DNA of 64,000 nucleotides from CAWIMX01 sp963792785. Lineage in GTDB: Bacteria; Acidobacteriota; Vicinamibacteria; Vicinamibacterales; CAVVIG01. The stretch spans positions 558,001 to 622,000 of the forward strand of contig CAWBXO010000001.1 in NCBI GenBank assembly GCA_963792785.1, read 5' to 3'. The stretch's first letter is position 1; each line of letters begins with the position of its first letter. Positions 43,887 to 53,440 of this stretch are shown here, piece by piece. A model generated the notes under the pieces. The model was not told where the DNA came from, ran no database searches, and saw nothing but the letters and a program-made list of their open reading frames with translations. Made by a program: the position numbers and the translations under genes.

Positions 43887-44684
43887 TTACGAGAGAAAAT
43901 TCTGGATATACGGATCGGTCGAGGCGCGCAGCTCGTCCGCGTCGCCCTCGAAAGAGACCAGGCCGTCCTTGAGCATGATGAAATCGGTCTCGCGCACTTT
44001 CTCGGGCGGCGCCGGCACGATCGCCACCTGGCCGTCGTCGCCGCGCACCGCCGTATGCGTCGCCACGAAGAACGCGTCGCGCAGCTGGTGCGTCACGAGA
44101 ATCGACGTCACGCCTTCCAGATCCCGCAGCTTGACGATCTCGTGATCCACCGTCGTGGCGGTAATCGGGTCGAGGCCCGTGGTCGCCTCGTCGTAGAGCA
44201 GGATCCGCGGCTTGAACGCCATCGCCCGCGCAATCGCGACCCGGCGGCGCTGCCCGCCCGAGAGCTCGGACGGCATACTGTCGACGTACTCGGACAGCCC
44301 GATGAACCCGAGCACCTCCTCGACGCGCCGATCCACGTCAGCCAGCGGCATGTCGGTCTCCTCGTAGAGCTTGTACCCGACGTTTTCCCGCACCGTCAGC
44401 GAGTCGAAGAGCGCACCCTCCTGGAAGATCATCCCGAGGTCGCCCCGCACGTGCATCAGATCGCGCTCGGTCATCTGGTCCACGCGCTCGCCATTCACCC
44501 ACACCGCGCCCTCGTCCGACCGCAGCAGCCCCGTGATGATCTTCAGGATCGTCGACTTCCCGGATCCGCTCGCGCCCAGGATGATCTTCGTGCGGCCGCG
44601 ATGCAGCTGGAAGCTGATGTCCGCGAGCACCACCTTCTCGTCGAAGGCGAGCGTGACCCGGTCGAAGACGACGACCCCCTCCAT
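43887..44684 (-). CDS. mlaF: MlaF-like ABC transporter ATPase
   Basis: A 265-residue cytoplasmic ATPase: Walker A GASGSGKST, signature LSGGQRRRVAIA, Walker B ILLYDEATTGLD, H-loop VTHQ. It powers the permease whose gene precedes it by 1 nt, and mlaD follows 9 nt later. Confidence 0.94.
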   Translation of the reverse strand: MEGVVVFDRVTLAFDEKVVLADISFQLHRGRTKIILGASGSGKSTILKIITGLLRSDEGAVWVNGERVDQMTERDLMHVRGDLGMIFQEGALFDSLTVRENVGYKLYEETDMPLADVDRRVEEVLGFIGLSEYVDSMPSELSGGQRRRVAIARAMAFKPRILLYDEATTGLDPITATTVDHEIVKLRDLEGVTSILVTHQLRDAFFVATHTAVRGDDGQVAIVPAPPEKVRETDFIMLKDGLVSFEGDADELRASTDPYIQNFLS

Positions 44685-44685
44685 G

Positions 44686-45459
44686 CTAGTAGATCGTCGC
44701 CACCAGGATCTGGGTGACGAAGAAGTCGGCCGCGATCACCGCGACCGACCCGGCGACGACGGCGATGGTCGTGGCCCGCCCGACGCCCTGGGTCCCCCCG
44801 CGGGTCCGCAGCCCCACGTGGCAGGCAATCGTCACGATGACGAAGCCCAGCACGAACGGTTTCAGCAGCCCCTGGTAGATATCCTGGGTATACAGCGCGT
44901 CGGTAATCGACGACCAGTACAGGCCGCTCGCCACCTGCAGCTGGTACCGCGCCACGATCCACCCGCCCAGGATGCCGACGAAGTCGGAGATGACGGTCAG
45001 GACCGGCGCCATGAAGAACCCGGCGAGCATCCGGGGCACGACCAGCTTGCGAATCGGGTCGGTGCCGAGCGCGCGCAGCGCGTTGATCTGATCGGTCACG
45101 ACCATCGATCCCAGCTCGGCCGCGATCCCCGATCCGATGCGGCCGGTGAGCATGAGCGCGGTCAGGACGGGGCCGAGTTCCTTCACCATCGAGGCGGCCA
45201 CCAGACGGCCGACCAGGGGCCGGGCGCCGAACTGGTCGAGCGTGATTCCGCTCTGCGAGGCGAGCGCGGCGCCCGTGAAGAGGCCGGTCAGCACGACGAC
45301 GGTGAGCGAGCCGACGCCGACCTGGTCGAACTGCTCGATGATGTCGTGGCGGTACAGCGGCGGCGTCACGAGCCCCCGGAACGCCGCCCCCACCATGCGC
45401 AGGTACTCCTGCAGCTCGAACGCGGCGCGCTTGAGCCAGTCGATCAGCAGGGCGATCAC
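44686..45459 (-). CDS. mlaE: MlaE-like ABC transporter permease
   Basis: A 257-residue MlaE-family membrane protein with about five helices; typical phrases are LTGLFTGAALASQSG, VKELGPVLTALMLTGRIGSGIAAELGSM and DQINALRALGTDPIRKLVVPR. The GTG start overlaps the uvrB stop by 4 nt, so the Mla operon may be read through from uvrB. Confidence 0.94.
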   Translation of the reverse strand: MIALLIDWLKRAAFELQEYLRMVGAAFRGLVTPPLYRHDIIEQFDQVGVGSLTVVVLTGLFTGAALASQSGITLDQFGARPLVGRLVAASMVKELGPVLTALMLTGRIGSGIAAELGSMVVTDQINALRALGTDPIRKLVVPRMLAGFFMAPVLTVISDFVGILGGWIVARYQLQVASGLYWSSITDALYTQDIYQGLLKPFVLGFVIVTIACHVGLRTRGGTQGVGRATTIAVVAGSVAVIAADFFVTQILVATIY

Positions 45460-47487
45460 GCGGCGTCCGGTCCCTTGCGCGACTCGCGCGTCAGCCCCAG
45501 CTCGGGGTTCCGCAGGCGCTTGATCTCATCGCGCAGCGTGGCGGCCTTCTCAAAATCGAGATTCGCCGCGGCGCCCTTCATGGTCGCCTGCAGGCCCGCC
45601 AGGTGCGCCTCGAGTTCGGCCTGCGTCTTGAAGACCCGTTGCCCTGGCTCGACGGCCGGGGTCATGTAGTCCCGCTCATAGACGCTCGACAGCACGTCGT
45701 CAATTCGCTTCACGATCGACTGCGGCGTGATGCCGTGCTCCTGGTTGTACGCCTCCTGGCGCTCCCGGCGTCGGCTGGTCTCGTGGATCGCGGCGCGCAT
45801 CGAGTCGGTCTCCCTGTCGGCATACATGATCACACGGCCGTTGACGTTTCGCGCGGCCCGGCCGGAGGTCTGGATGAGCGACCCGCTCGATCGCAGGAAC
45901 CCCTCCTTGTCGGCATCCAGGATGGCCACGAGCGACACCTCCGGCAGGTCCAGCCCCTCCCGCAGGAGGTTGATCCCCACGAGCACGTCGAAGGCGCCCC
46001 GGCGCAGGTCCCGGAGGATCTCGACCCGTTCCAGCGTCTCGATGTCCGAATGGAGGTAACGCACCCGCACGCCGAGTTCCTGATAGTACCTGCGTCAGGT
46101 CCTCGGCCATGCGCTTGGTCAGCGTGGTCACCAGGACGCGCTCCCCGCGGTCCACCCGGATCCGGATCTCGCCCAGCAGGTCGTCGATCTGCCCCTTCAC
46201 CGGCCGGACGTCGATCGGCGGGTCGGTGAGGCCGGTCGGGCGGATGATCTGCTCGACCACCACCCCGTTCGCCTTGGCGAGCTCGTAGGGCCCGGGCGTC
46301 GCCGACACGAAGATCACCTGACCGACCCGGGCCTCCCACTCCTCGAAGTTGAGCGGGCGGTTGTCGAGCGCCGACGGCAGGCGGAACCCGTACTCGACCA
46401 GCACCTGCTTGCGGGACCGGTCGCCGTGGTACATCCCGCGCACCTGCGGCACCGTCTGATGGCTCTCGTCCACAATGACCAGGGCGTCGGGCGGCAGGTA
46501 GTCGAGCAGCGTCGGCGGCGGCTCGCCCGGCGCGCGGCCCGTCAGGTGGCGTGCGTAGTTCTCGATGCCGTGGCAGTACCCGATCTCGCGCATCATCTCC
46601 AGATCGAACATCGTGCGCTGGTGCAGCCGCTGCGCTTCGAGGAGCTTCCCGGCGCGCTCGAGATCGGTGCGGCGCTCCGCCAGCTCGATCTTGATCGTCT
46701 CCACCGCGCGCCGCGTGCGCTCGCGAGGCGCCACGAAGTGCGACTTCGGATACACGGCGATCTTGTCGTGCCGCTCAATCGTCTTCCCCGTGAGCGGATC
46801 GAACGTCACGAGCTCGTCCACCTCGTCGCCGAACAGGCCGATCCGCAGCCCCTGCTCCTCGTACGACGGGTACACCTCGACGATGTCCCCGCGCACGCGG
46901 AACGTGCCGCGCCCGAACTCGTGATCGTTGCGCTCGTACTGGATCTCCACGAGGCGCCGCAGGATCTGGTCCCGCTCGATCCGCTGTCCGCGCTCGAGCG
47001 GCAGCACCATGCCGTAGTACGCCTCCGGCGAGCCGAGGCCGTAGATGCACGACACGCTGGCGACGATGATGACGTCGCGCCGCTCGAACAGCGACCGCGT
47101 GGCCGACAGCCGCAGGCGGTCGATCTCGTCGTTGATCGTCGCTTCCTTCTCGATATACGAGTCCGTCGCCGGGACGTACGCCTCCGGCTGGTAGTAGTCG
47201 TAGTAGCTGACGAAGTATTCGACGGCGTTCCGGGGGAAGAAGCGGCGGAACTCCTGGTAGAGCTGCGCGGCGAGCGTCTTGTTGTGGACCATCACGAGCG
47301 CGGGCCGGTTCACCCGCGCGATGGTCTGCGCCATCGTGAACGTCTTGCCCGACCCCGTCACGCCGAGCAGCACCTGGTGCGGATCGCCGCGCTCGAGTCC
47401 GGACGTCAGCTCGTCAATTGCCGTGGCCTGATCACCGGCCAGGTCGAAGTCGGAGACGAGCGAGAACCGGTCGTGGAGCGGCGGCAT
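45456..47487 (-). CDS. uvrB: excinuclease ABC subunit B, interrupted by one apparent frameshift
   Basis: Nucleotide excision repair helicase-like damage verifier. The 5' part (47487 to about 46090) shows Walker A GVTGSGKTFTMA, the beta-hairpin YYDYYQPEAYVP and Walker B VIVDESH. The 3' part (to 45456) shows HSDIETLER, INLLREGLDLPEVSLVAILDADKEGF and the C-terminal UVR domain. Removing one C of GTACC at 46089-46090 joins EDLTQ to YYQELGVRVRYLH and gives 676 residues, the normal UvrB length. No other lesion, so error is more likely than loss. Confidence 0.92.
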
Positions 47488-47535
47488 GCGAACTTACCAT
47501 CGTACCAGAGGCCGCGGCCTCCGAGCCAGCGGGCG

Positions 47536-47541
47536 TATAAT
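47536..47541 (+). promoter_or_regulatory. consensus -10 TATAAT upstream of the DHH phosphoesterase gene
   Basis: TATAAT stands 17 nt before ATG 47559 in the divergent gap with uvrB. No convincing -35 is visible at 17-nt spacing. Confidence 0.5.
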
Positions 47542-47558
47542 CGGGGTTTGGTATCTCG

Positions 47559-48986
47559 ATGCGATGTCTAGCCGTCTGTCAGGACGAACTCGTCATCAGG
47601 ATGCTCGATGAAATCCTGCTGCCCGGGTTCGAGGTCGAATTCATCGTGGAGAGCCGGCCGCTCGCCCGGAGGCTTCACGACGCCGACATCACCGCCGCCG
47701 TGGGCGACCCGCGACGCGTGGATACCTATCTCAAGGCCGACTTCGGCCCCGGCACCTGCATCGTCATCGAGGACAACGGCCGCCGGAGCCTGAAGAAGAT
47801 CCTCCAGGCGGTCCGGGACGCCGGCGGCGCCCTGGTCTACATCCTCGGCGTCGGCGCGGCCAACGCCGCGGAACGCGCGGACGAGCTGCGCAGCGAGTTC
47901 CCCGACATCGCCTACCTCTCGCTCGCCGAGCTGGCCGGCGGGCCCCTGCTGACCGAATTGAGCCGCGCCCTGACCCGGGCCCGCGTCCAGCAGTACCAGC
48001 GCTATTTCGACGACGCCGACCGCATCCTGATCCTGCTGCACAACGACCCCGACCCCGACGCCCTGGCCAGCGGCCTCGCGCTGCGCAACATCCTCCATCG
48101 CACCAAGACCACGGCCATCATCGGCGCCATCGAGGGCGTCACCCGGCCCGAGAACCTCCGGATGGTCAACCTGCTCGATCTGCAGATCGAGTCGATCACC
48201 CTGGACGCGCTCGCCGGCTTCGACCGCCTCGCGCTCGTCGACGTGCAGCCGCACTACTTCGCCGGGCGCCTCGATCGCGCCGACCTCGTCATCGATCATC
48301 ACCCCGAGCAGCCCGGCTACACGGCCGTCTACAAGGACATCCGCCCGAACTACGGCTCGACCTCCACGATTCTCACCGAGCACCTCCGGGCCGTCGACGT
48401 GAACATCTCCGAGCGCACGGCCACGGCGATGCTCTACGCGATCAAGTCCGATACGCTCTTCTTCAACCGGCAGACCAATCGCGTCGACATCGAGGCCTTT
48501 TCGTACCTCTACCCCCTCGCCGACGCGGCCCTCATCCGGAAAATGGAAGGCGCGGAAATCACGCTCGAGCGCCTCGATTACGTGCTCAAGGCGCACACGC
48601 AGGGCGCGCTGCGGGATCAGGTGTTCTGCGCGTTTCTCGGCCAGACGCCCCGCGAGGACTTCATCCCGTACGTCGCCGACTTCTTCCTCCAGCTGGAAGA
48701 CGTGCGCTGGACGGTGATCGCGGGGATCGTCGGCGACTCGGTGATCGTGTCGGTGCGGAACCTGGGCTACTCGAAGAACGCGGGCGAGTTCGTGCGCCGC
48801 ACGTTTGCCGATATCGGCAGCGCCGGCGGCCACCGCGCAATGGCCAAGGCGGTGATGCCGACCGTCCGCTTCACGGGGAAGTACGGCCGCCTCGACGCGG
48901 CGGGGCTGGGCGCCCTCTTCCAGGACCTGGTCGCCCAGTTCCTGCACGAGAAGGACTCGAAGAAGCTCGAAGAAAAGAGCGTCTAG
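47559..48986 (+). CDS. DHH/DHHA1 phosphoesterase with N-terminal NAD-binding-like domain
   Basis: 475 residues. The first roughly 140 residues look like a TrkA-N/Rossmann-type module (VCQDELVIRMLDEILLPGFEVEFI). The DHH core follows: ILLHNDPDPDALASGLAL, LVDVQPH and VIDHHPEQ, with a DHHA1 C-terminus (IAGIVGDSVIVSVRN; GSAGGHRAMAKA). Family members are NrnA-type oligoribonucleases or cyclic dinucleotide phosphodiesterases; which activity applies is unclear. The last 4 nt overlap the convergent patatin gene. Confidence 0.88.
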   Translation: MRCLAVCQDELVIRMLDEILLPGFEVEFIVESRPLARRLHDADITAAVGDPRRVDTYLKADFGPGTCIVIEDNGRRSLKKILQAVRDAGGALVYILGVGAANAAERADELRSEFPDIAYLSLAELAGGPLLTELSRALTRARVQQYQRYFDDADRILILLHNDPDPDALASGLALRNILHRTKTTAIIGAIEGVTRPENLRMVNLLDLQIESITLDALAGFDRLALVDVQPHYFAGRLDRADLVIDHHPEQPGYTAVYKDIRPNYGSTSTILTEHLRAVDVNISERTATAMLYAIKSDTLFFNRQTNRVDIEAFSYLYPLADAALIRKMEGAEITLERLDYVLKAHTQGALRDQVFCAFLGQTPREDFIPYVADFFLQLEDVRWTVIAGIVGDSVIVSVRNLGYSKNAGEFVRRTFADIGSAGGHRAMAKAVMPTVRFTGKYGRLDAAGLGALFQDLVAQFLHEKDSKKLEEKSV

Positions 48987-50374
48987 ACGGCGACGACCGG
49001 TTCGATGAACTGGCGGTACGCGTCCTCGTAGCCCCGGCGCATCAGCTCGCCGAGCGACTGCCGGCGGTCCGATCGCTCGTCGAACCCGCCCGTGAAGTCG
49101 AACGGCCCGATCGGATTGTGGGCCGGCCGCACCACGAACAGCCGCGGGACCGGGCCGACCGCGCGCACGGAGTCGCCGATCGCCGCGGCCTCGGCCGACT
49201 GCAGGTATTCCCCGACGCGCGCGCGGCCCTCGAGCCTGGGCGCCGGCAGCGTGTGCGGCCCCGGCGCCTCGGGCGCGGCCGACACCAGAATCGCCTGCTC
49301 CACCCCGAGCGCCCACAGCTCCTCGAGCAGCCGCGCAATGCCCGCCGGGCGATCGCACAGCCGGTGCGTCTCCCCCCGCCAGAACCCGTCCGGCGCAAAC
49401 TCCAGCCGATGGGCGTCCGTCGCCAACGGCACTGACAGCGCCCCGGCCACGACGTCCGCGAGCAGATCGCCTCCGGCGCCGGACAAGTCGATCACTTCGG
49501 CGCGCCGCGTGTCGGCCTCGACGCTCGTCGCCCGCCGGAACAACCCCGCGCGCCGGGGTTCCGCCACGAGGGCCGCGACCAGATCGCGGTGCGCGTCGAG
49601 ATCGTGCACCGTGATCACCAGTTCGCGGAACCCGGGCTGGTCGAGGTTCTCGGAGAGAAACTCGGCGTACCGACGGCTCAGGTCCGCAAGCGCCGGCTGC
49701 TTCAACTGCCCGCCGCCCATCCGGTGCCACAGCACGCGCCACGCCTGCGCCGTGATCTCGCGCGCCGAGAGCGGCGCCCGCAGCACGCGCCACCAGACGC
49801 CGCCCCGCGCGCGACGCGGCGGCCGCGCCGCGAGCCCCGTGGCGACGATCAGCAGGGCCGCGACCGTCAGCGCGAGCACGACGGCTCGCGGGAGCCACGT
49901 CGGCAGCATCGCCGGCGCGAACGCCGCCTCCACCACGCGGAGATACCCGCCGACCAGGCCCGCGGTGCCGCCGATCCCAGCCATCCGCGCCAGGAAATCC
50001 AGGGGGAACACGAGCAGCCCCAGCGCGGCCGCCGCGATCGGCAGCGCCACGAGGGCGAGCGAGAGCGCCAGCGCCCCTGCCGCCACCTGCAACACCCGCA
50101 GCCAGGGATAGAAGCCCCGCGCCTCGTGGCCGCTCCAGAACCCCTTCGCGTCCCAGAGCTGCGGCGCCGCGTCGATGGCCGCGAACAGCGCGCCGACCAC
50201 GCCGGCACCCCGCCCGGCGACGACATCGATCTTCACGCCCGCCTCCTGCAGCGCGCGCAGCACGCCGGCGTGATACACGCCGGCCGTGCCGACGCCGCTC
50301 AGGACGAGCGCCGTGCGAAGCTCTGGGGCGTAGGATTCGGGAGGCGGCGCGCCGAGGCCGGCAGGGTCGCTCAT
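48983..50374 (-). CDS. patatin-like membrane protein lacking the catalytic serine
   Basis: 463 residues from ATG 50374 (ATGA overlap with greA). The N-terminus is patatin-like with oxyanion segment SGVGTAGVYHAGVLRAL, but the nucleophile elbow reads AGRGAG instead of GxSxG and the DGG/DGA Asp is not evident. Hydrophobic segments at about 95-140 and 165-190 suggest membrane anchoring. Probably a non-hydrolytic member of unknown role. The longer open frame to 50878 is the greA region read in another frame. Confidence 0.8.
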   Translation of the reverse strand: MSDPAGLGAPPPESYAPELRTALVLSGVGTAGVYHAGVLRALQEAGVKIDVVAGRGAGVVGALFAAIDAAPQLWDAKGFWSGHEARGFYPWLRVLQVAAGALALSLALVALPIAAAALGLLVFPLDFLARMAGIGGTAGLVGGYLRVVEAAFAPAMLPTWLPRAVVLALTVAALLIVATGLAARPPRRARGGVWWRVLRAPLSAREITAQAWRVLWHRMGGGQLKQPALADLSRRYAEFLSENLDQPGFRELVITVHDLDAHRDLVAALVAEPRRAGLFRRATSVEADTRRAEVIDLSGAGGDLLADVVAGALSVPLATDAHRLEFAPDGFWRGETHRLCDRPAGIARLLEELWALGVEQAILVSAAPEAPGPHTLPAPRLEGRARVGEYLQSAEAAAIGDSVRAVGPVPRLFVVRPAHNPIGPFDFTGGFDERSDRRQSLGELMRRGYEDAYRQFIEPVVAV

Positions 50375-50856
50375 TCCGCGGGGTCGTGAATCGTCGCGAG
50401 CTTGACGATCTCGAACTCGCGCGCGCCGCCGGGCGTCGTCACCTTGACGGTGTCGCCGGGCTCCTTGTTCAGGAACGCGCGGCCGATCGGCGAGGTCGTC
50501 GAGATCATCCCCTTCGAGGCGTCCGCGTCCTCGGGCATCACGAGCTGGAACACCAGCCGATCGCCGGTGCTCTCGATCACCTCGAGCCTCGACCCGAAGC
50601 CGGCGCGGTCGGTCGGGATCCGGTCGACGTTGATCAGGGAGATCTCCGACACGCGCTTCTGCAGCATGCTGATCCGCGCCTCGACGAGGCGCTGCCGCTC
50701 TTTCGCCGCGGAGTACTCGGCGTTCTCGCGCAGGTCGCCCAGTTCGCGCGCCCGCTTGATCTCCTTCGGCAGCTCGATCTTGAGCTCCCGATCGAGCGCC
50801 TGGATCTCTTCGTGAAATTTCTTGAGCAGCCGGTCCTTCATGGCGGAAGCCGCCAT
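50371..50856 (-). CDS. greA: transcription elongation factor GreA/GreB family
   Basis: 161 residues: N-terminal coiled coil (KKFHEEIQALDRELKIELPKEIKRARELGDLRENAEYSAAKERQ) with the acidic tip (DLRENAEY) and C-terminal FKBP-like domain (STTSPIGRAFLNKEPGDTVKVTTPGG). It stimulates RNA cleavage in backtracked RNA polymerase. ATG 50841 is an alternative start. Confidence 0.92.
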   Translation of the reverse strand: MAASAMKDRLLKKFHEEIQALDRELKIELPKEIKRARELGDLRENAEYSAAKERQRLVEARISMLQKRVSEISLINVDRIPTDRAGFGSRLEVIESTGDRLVFQLVMPEDADASKGMISTTSPIGRAFLNKEPGDTVKVTTPGGAREFEIVKLATIHDPAE

Positions 50857-50886
50857 GGTACCACAGTGCTATTCTCACTAGGCCCC

Positions 50887-51693
50887 ATGCACCGCGTCTC
50901 CAGCCGCCGCAATCCGCTCGTCGCCCGCTACCGCGCGGCCGCCCAGGGTGAAACGCCCGGCGTCGTGTTGCTCGACGGCGTCCACCTCGTCACCGAGGCC
51001 CTCGATGCCGGCCTGCCGCTCCTGCACGTGACGTTCGCCGCCGGCGCGCTGGCGATCCCTGAGGTTCGCGCGCTCGCCGCCCGCCTCGAGCCCCTGGGCA
51101 TCGAGCACGCCGCGGCCACGCCGATGGCCATGGCCGCCATCAGCCCCGTCCGCTCGCCCAGCGACGCCGTGGCGCTGGCCTCCGAGCCCTCGCCCGCGCC
51201 GCGAGAGGGAACGCCCGCGCTCCTCGTGATCGCGGCCGATGTCCAGGACCCGGGGAATCTCGGCGCGATCGTCCGCGTCGCCGAGGCGGGTGGCGCGACC
51301 GGGGTCGTCGCCGCCGGCACGAGCGCGGACCCATTCGGCTGGAAGGCGCTTCGCGGCTCCATGGGCAGCGCCCTGCGCCTGCCCGTCGAACGCCGGCCAT
51401 CGATGGATGAGGCCGTCGCGGAGGCACGCGCCCGCGGGTGTCGGATCGTCGCCACCGTGCCGCGCGGGGGCGTGCGGCTTGCCGACTGCGACCTCACGGG
51501 ACCGACCGCCCTGCTGATGGGCGGTGAAGGGGGCGGCCTCCCGGCCGCCGTCGTCGAGGGCGCCGACGCCCGCGTCACGATCCCGATGACGCCGCCCGTC
51601 GAGTCGCTGAACGCCGCCGTGGCCGCCGCGCTCGTCGTCTACGAAGCCCGGCGGCAGCGAGAGGTCCCGCGGAAGCCGGCCCCCACACGCTGA
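50887..51693 (+). CDS. TrmH/SpoU-family RNA 2'-O-methyltransferase
   Basis: 268 residues: N-terminal substrate-binding domain and C-terminal SPOUT knot with motif 1 VIAADVQDPGNLGAIVRVAEAGG, motif 2 LLMGGEGGGLP and motif 3 IPMTPPVESLNAAVAAALVVYEA. It methylates a ribose in tRNA or rRNA; the precise target cannot be told. A TATTCT hexamer lies at 50870-50875, 11 nt before the ATG. Overlaps rarA by 1 nt. Confidence 0.9.
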   Translation: MHRVSSRRNPLVARYRAAAQGETPGVVLLDGVHLVTEALDAGLPLLHVTFAAGALAIPEVRALAARLEPLGIEHAAATPMAMAAISPVRSPSDAVALASEPSPAPREGTPALLVIAADVQDPGNLGAIVRVAEAGGATGVVAAGTSADPFGWKALRGSMGSALRLPVERRPSMDEAVAEARARGCRIVATVPRGGVRLADCDLTGPTALLMGGEGGGLPAAVVEGADARVTIPMTPPVESLNAAVAAALVVYEARRQREVPRKPAPTR

Positions 51694-53039
51694 TGGACTC
51701 GCTCTTTCCCGACGATCGCCCCGCCGCGCCTGCCGCGCCGTCGCCCCTGGCCGAGCGCATGCGGCCTCGCACGTTCGACGAATTCGTCGGGCAAGAGGGT
51801 CTGCTCGGCCCGGGCCGACCGCTGCGTGACGCCATCGAACGCGACGTGGTGCAGTCGATCATCCTCTGGGGCCCGCCCGGCACCGGCAAGACGACGCTGG
51901 CACGCATCATCGCGGAAATGACCAAGGCTGAGTTCGTCGCCTTCAGCGCGGTGCTCGCCGGCATCAAGGAGATCCGCGAGGTCATGAGCGGCGCGGAGCG
52001 CCTGCGGCGATCCACGGGCCGCCGCACGATCGTGTTCATCGACGAGATTCACCGCTTCAACAAGGCGCAGCAGGACGCGTTCCTGCCCCGCGTGGAAGCC
52101 GGCGACATCGTGCTGATCGGCGCGACCACGGAGAATCCGTCGTTCGAGGTCAACGCCGCGCTCCTCTCGCGATCGAAGGTCTTCGTGCTGCATGCCCTGA
52201 CGGCCGACGAGGTCGCGCGGATCCTCGATCGCGCGCTCGTGGACCCGGACCGCGGCCTGGGCGGCCAGGTCGGCGTGGACCCCGACGCCGTGCGCGCCAT
52301 TGCCGTGTACGCCAACGGCGACGCGCGCGTGGCGTTGAACCTGCTCGAGCTCTCCGCCGCCGCGGCCCCCGAGCAGGACGGACGCCGCCTGGTGACCGCG
52401 GCGCGCGTGCAGGACGCGGTGCAGCGGCGGACGCTGCTGTACGACAAGACCGGCGAGGAGCACTACAACCTCATCTCGGCGCTCCACAAGTCGATGCGGA
52501 ACAGCGATCCCGACGCCGCCGTCTACTGGCTGGCCCGCATGGTCGAGGCCGGCGAGGATCCCCTCTACATCGCCCGGCGCCTCGTGCGTTTCGCGTCGGA
52601 GGACATCGGCAACGCCGATCCCCAGGCCCTGACGATGGCCGTCGCGGCCAAGGACGCCGTGCACTTCATGGGCATGCCGGAAGGCAACACCGCGCTCGCC
52701 CAGGCGGTGTTGTATCTCTCGACGGCCGCGAAGAGCAACGCCGTCTACGCCGCCTACGGGCGCGCCGCCGAGGACGCGCACCACGACGTCGCCGAGCCCG
52801 TGCCGCTTCACCTGCGGAACGCGCCGACCACGTTGATGAAGACGCTCGACTACGGGAAGGGGTACGAGTACGCCCACAACGACGCGGACGCCGTCACCGG
52901 CATGTCGTGCCTGCCGCCAGCCCTCGAGGGCCGCACGTACTACGAGCCGACCGATCGCGGACTGGAGAAGGAAATCCGGCGCCGGCTCGACGCGTGGAAG
53001 GCGCTGAAAGCGTCGCGCGCGCCGAAGACGTCCGGCTAG
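51693..53039 (+). CDS. rarA: replication-associated recombination protein RarA (MgsA)
   Basis: A 448-residue clamp-loader-like AAA+ ATPase acting at stalled forks. Walker A GPPGTGKTT, Walker B FIDEIHRFNKAQQD, sensor 1 GATTENPSFEVN, sensor 2 region GDARVALNLLE and the C-terminal MgsA signature KSMRNSDPDAAVYWLARM. Full family length. ATG overlaps the preceding TGA; convergent with the next gene, overlapping by 4 nt. Confidence 0.95.
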   Translation: MDSLFPDDRPAAPAAPSPLAERMRPRTFDEFVGQEGLLGPGRPLRDAIERDVVQSIILWGPPGTGKTTLARIIAEMTKAEFVAFSAVLAGIKEIREVMSGAERLRRSTGRRTIVFIDEIHRFNKAQQDAFLPRVEAGDIVLIGATTENPSFEVNAALLSRSKVFVLHALTADEVARILDRALVDPDRGLGGQVGVDPDAVRAIAVYANGDARVALNLLELSAAAAPEQDGRRLVTAARVQDAVQRRTLLYDKTGEEHYNLISALHKSMRNSDPDAAVYWLARMVEAGEDPLYIARRLVRFASEDIGNADPQALTMAVAAKDAVHFMGMPEGNTALAQAVLYLSTAAKSNAVYAAYGRAAEDAHHDVAEPVPLHLRNAPTTLMKTLDYGKGYEYAHNDADAVTGMSCLPPALEGRTYYEPTDRGLEKEIRRRLDAWKALKASRAPKTSG

Positions 53040-53440
53040 TCGTCGATCACCACGCCGACCCTGGCGCCGGTTCCACGCACGGCCGACCACGTGCCCTCGC
53101 CGCCCGTTTGGCCATAGTCGCACGTGCCCTTGAGCGCCGTCCCCGTGAGCGTCCCATCGAAGCGGACGCGCCCCGTCCCCTTGGTCTCGAACGAGAACGC
53201 GACGCGATCGCCCGACACCGTGCCGGACAGGGGCGCCGTGCCGTACGAACCGCGATAGACGCCCGACAGCGTGTCGCCCTTTTGGGAGAACTCGAAGGTC
53301 ACGTTGCCGCCGCCGCTGGGGAGATCGATGTTGGCGCGCCACCGCCCGGTGAGGCCTTCCATGACGGGCGCGGGCAGGACCCACAACCCGACGAGCGACG
53401 CGACCACGAGGACGGCCGCCGCCACGAGGATCTTTTTCAT
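53036..53440 (-). CDS. small lipocalin-like exported protein
   Basis: 134 residues from ATG 53440, overlapping the upstream stop (ATGA). One N-terminal hydrophobic anchor (ILVAAAVLVVASLVGLWVL) and a beta-rich domain (GRWRANIDLPSGGGNVTFEFSQKGDTLSGVYRGSYG...). Its strand pattern recalls the secreted protein at 15133-15624. Function unknown. Confidence 0.75.
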   Translation of the reverse strand: MKKILVAAAVLVVASLVGLWVLPAPVMEGLTGRWRANIDLPSGGGNVTFEFSQKGDTLSGVYRGSYGTAPLSGTVSGDRVAFSFETKGTGRVRFDGTLTGTALKGTCDYGQTGGEGTWSAVRGTGARVGVVIDD

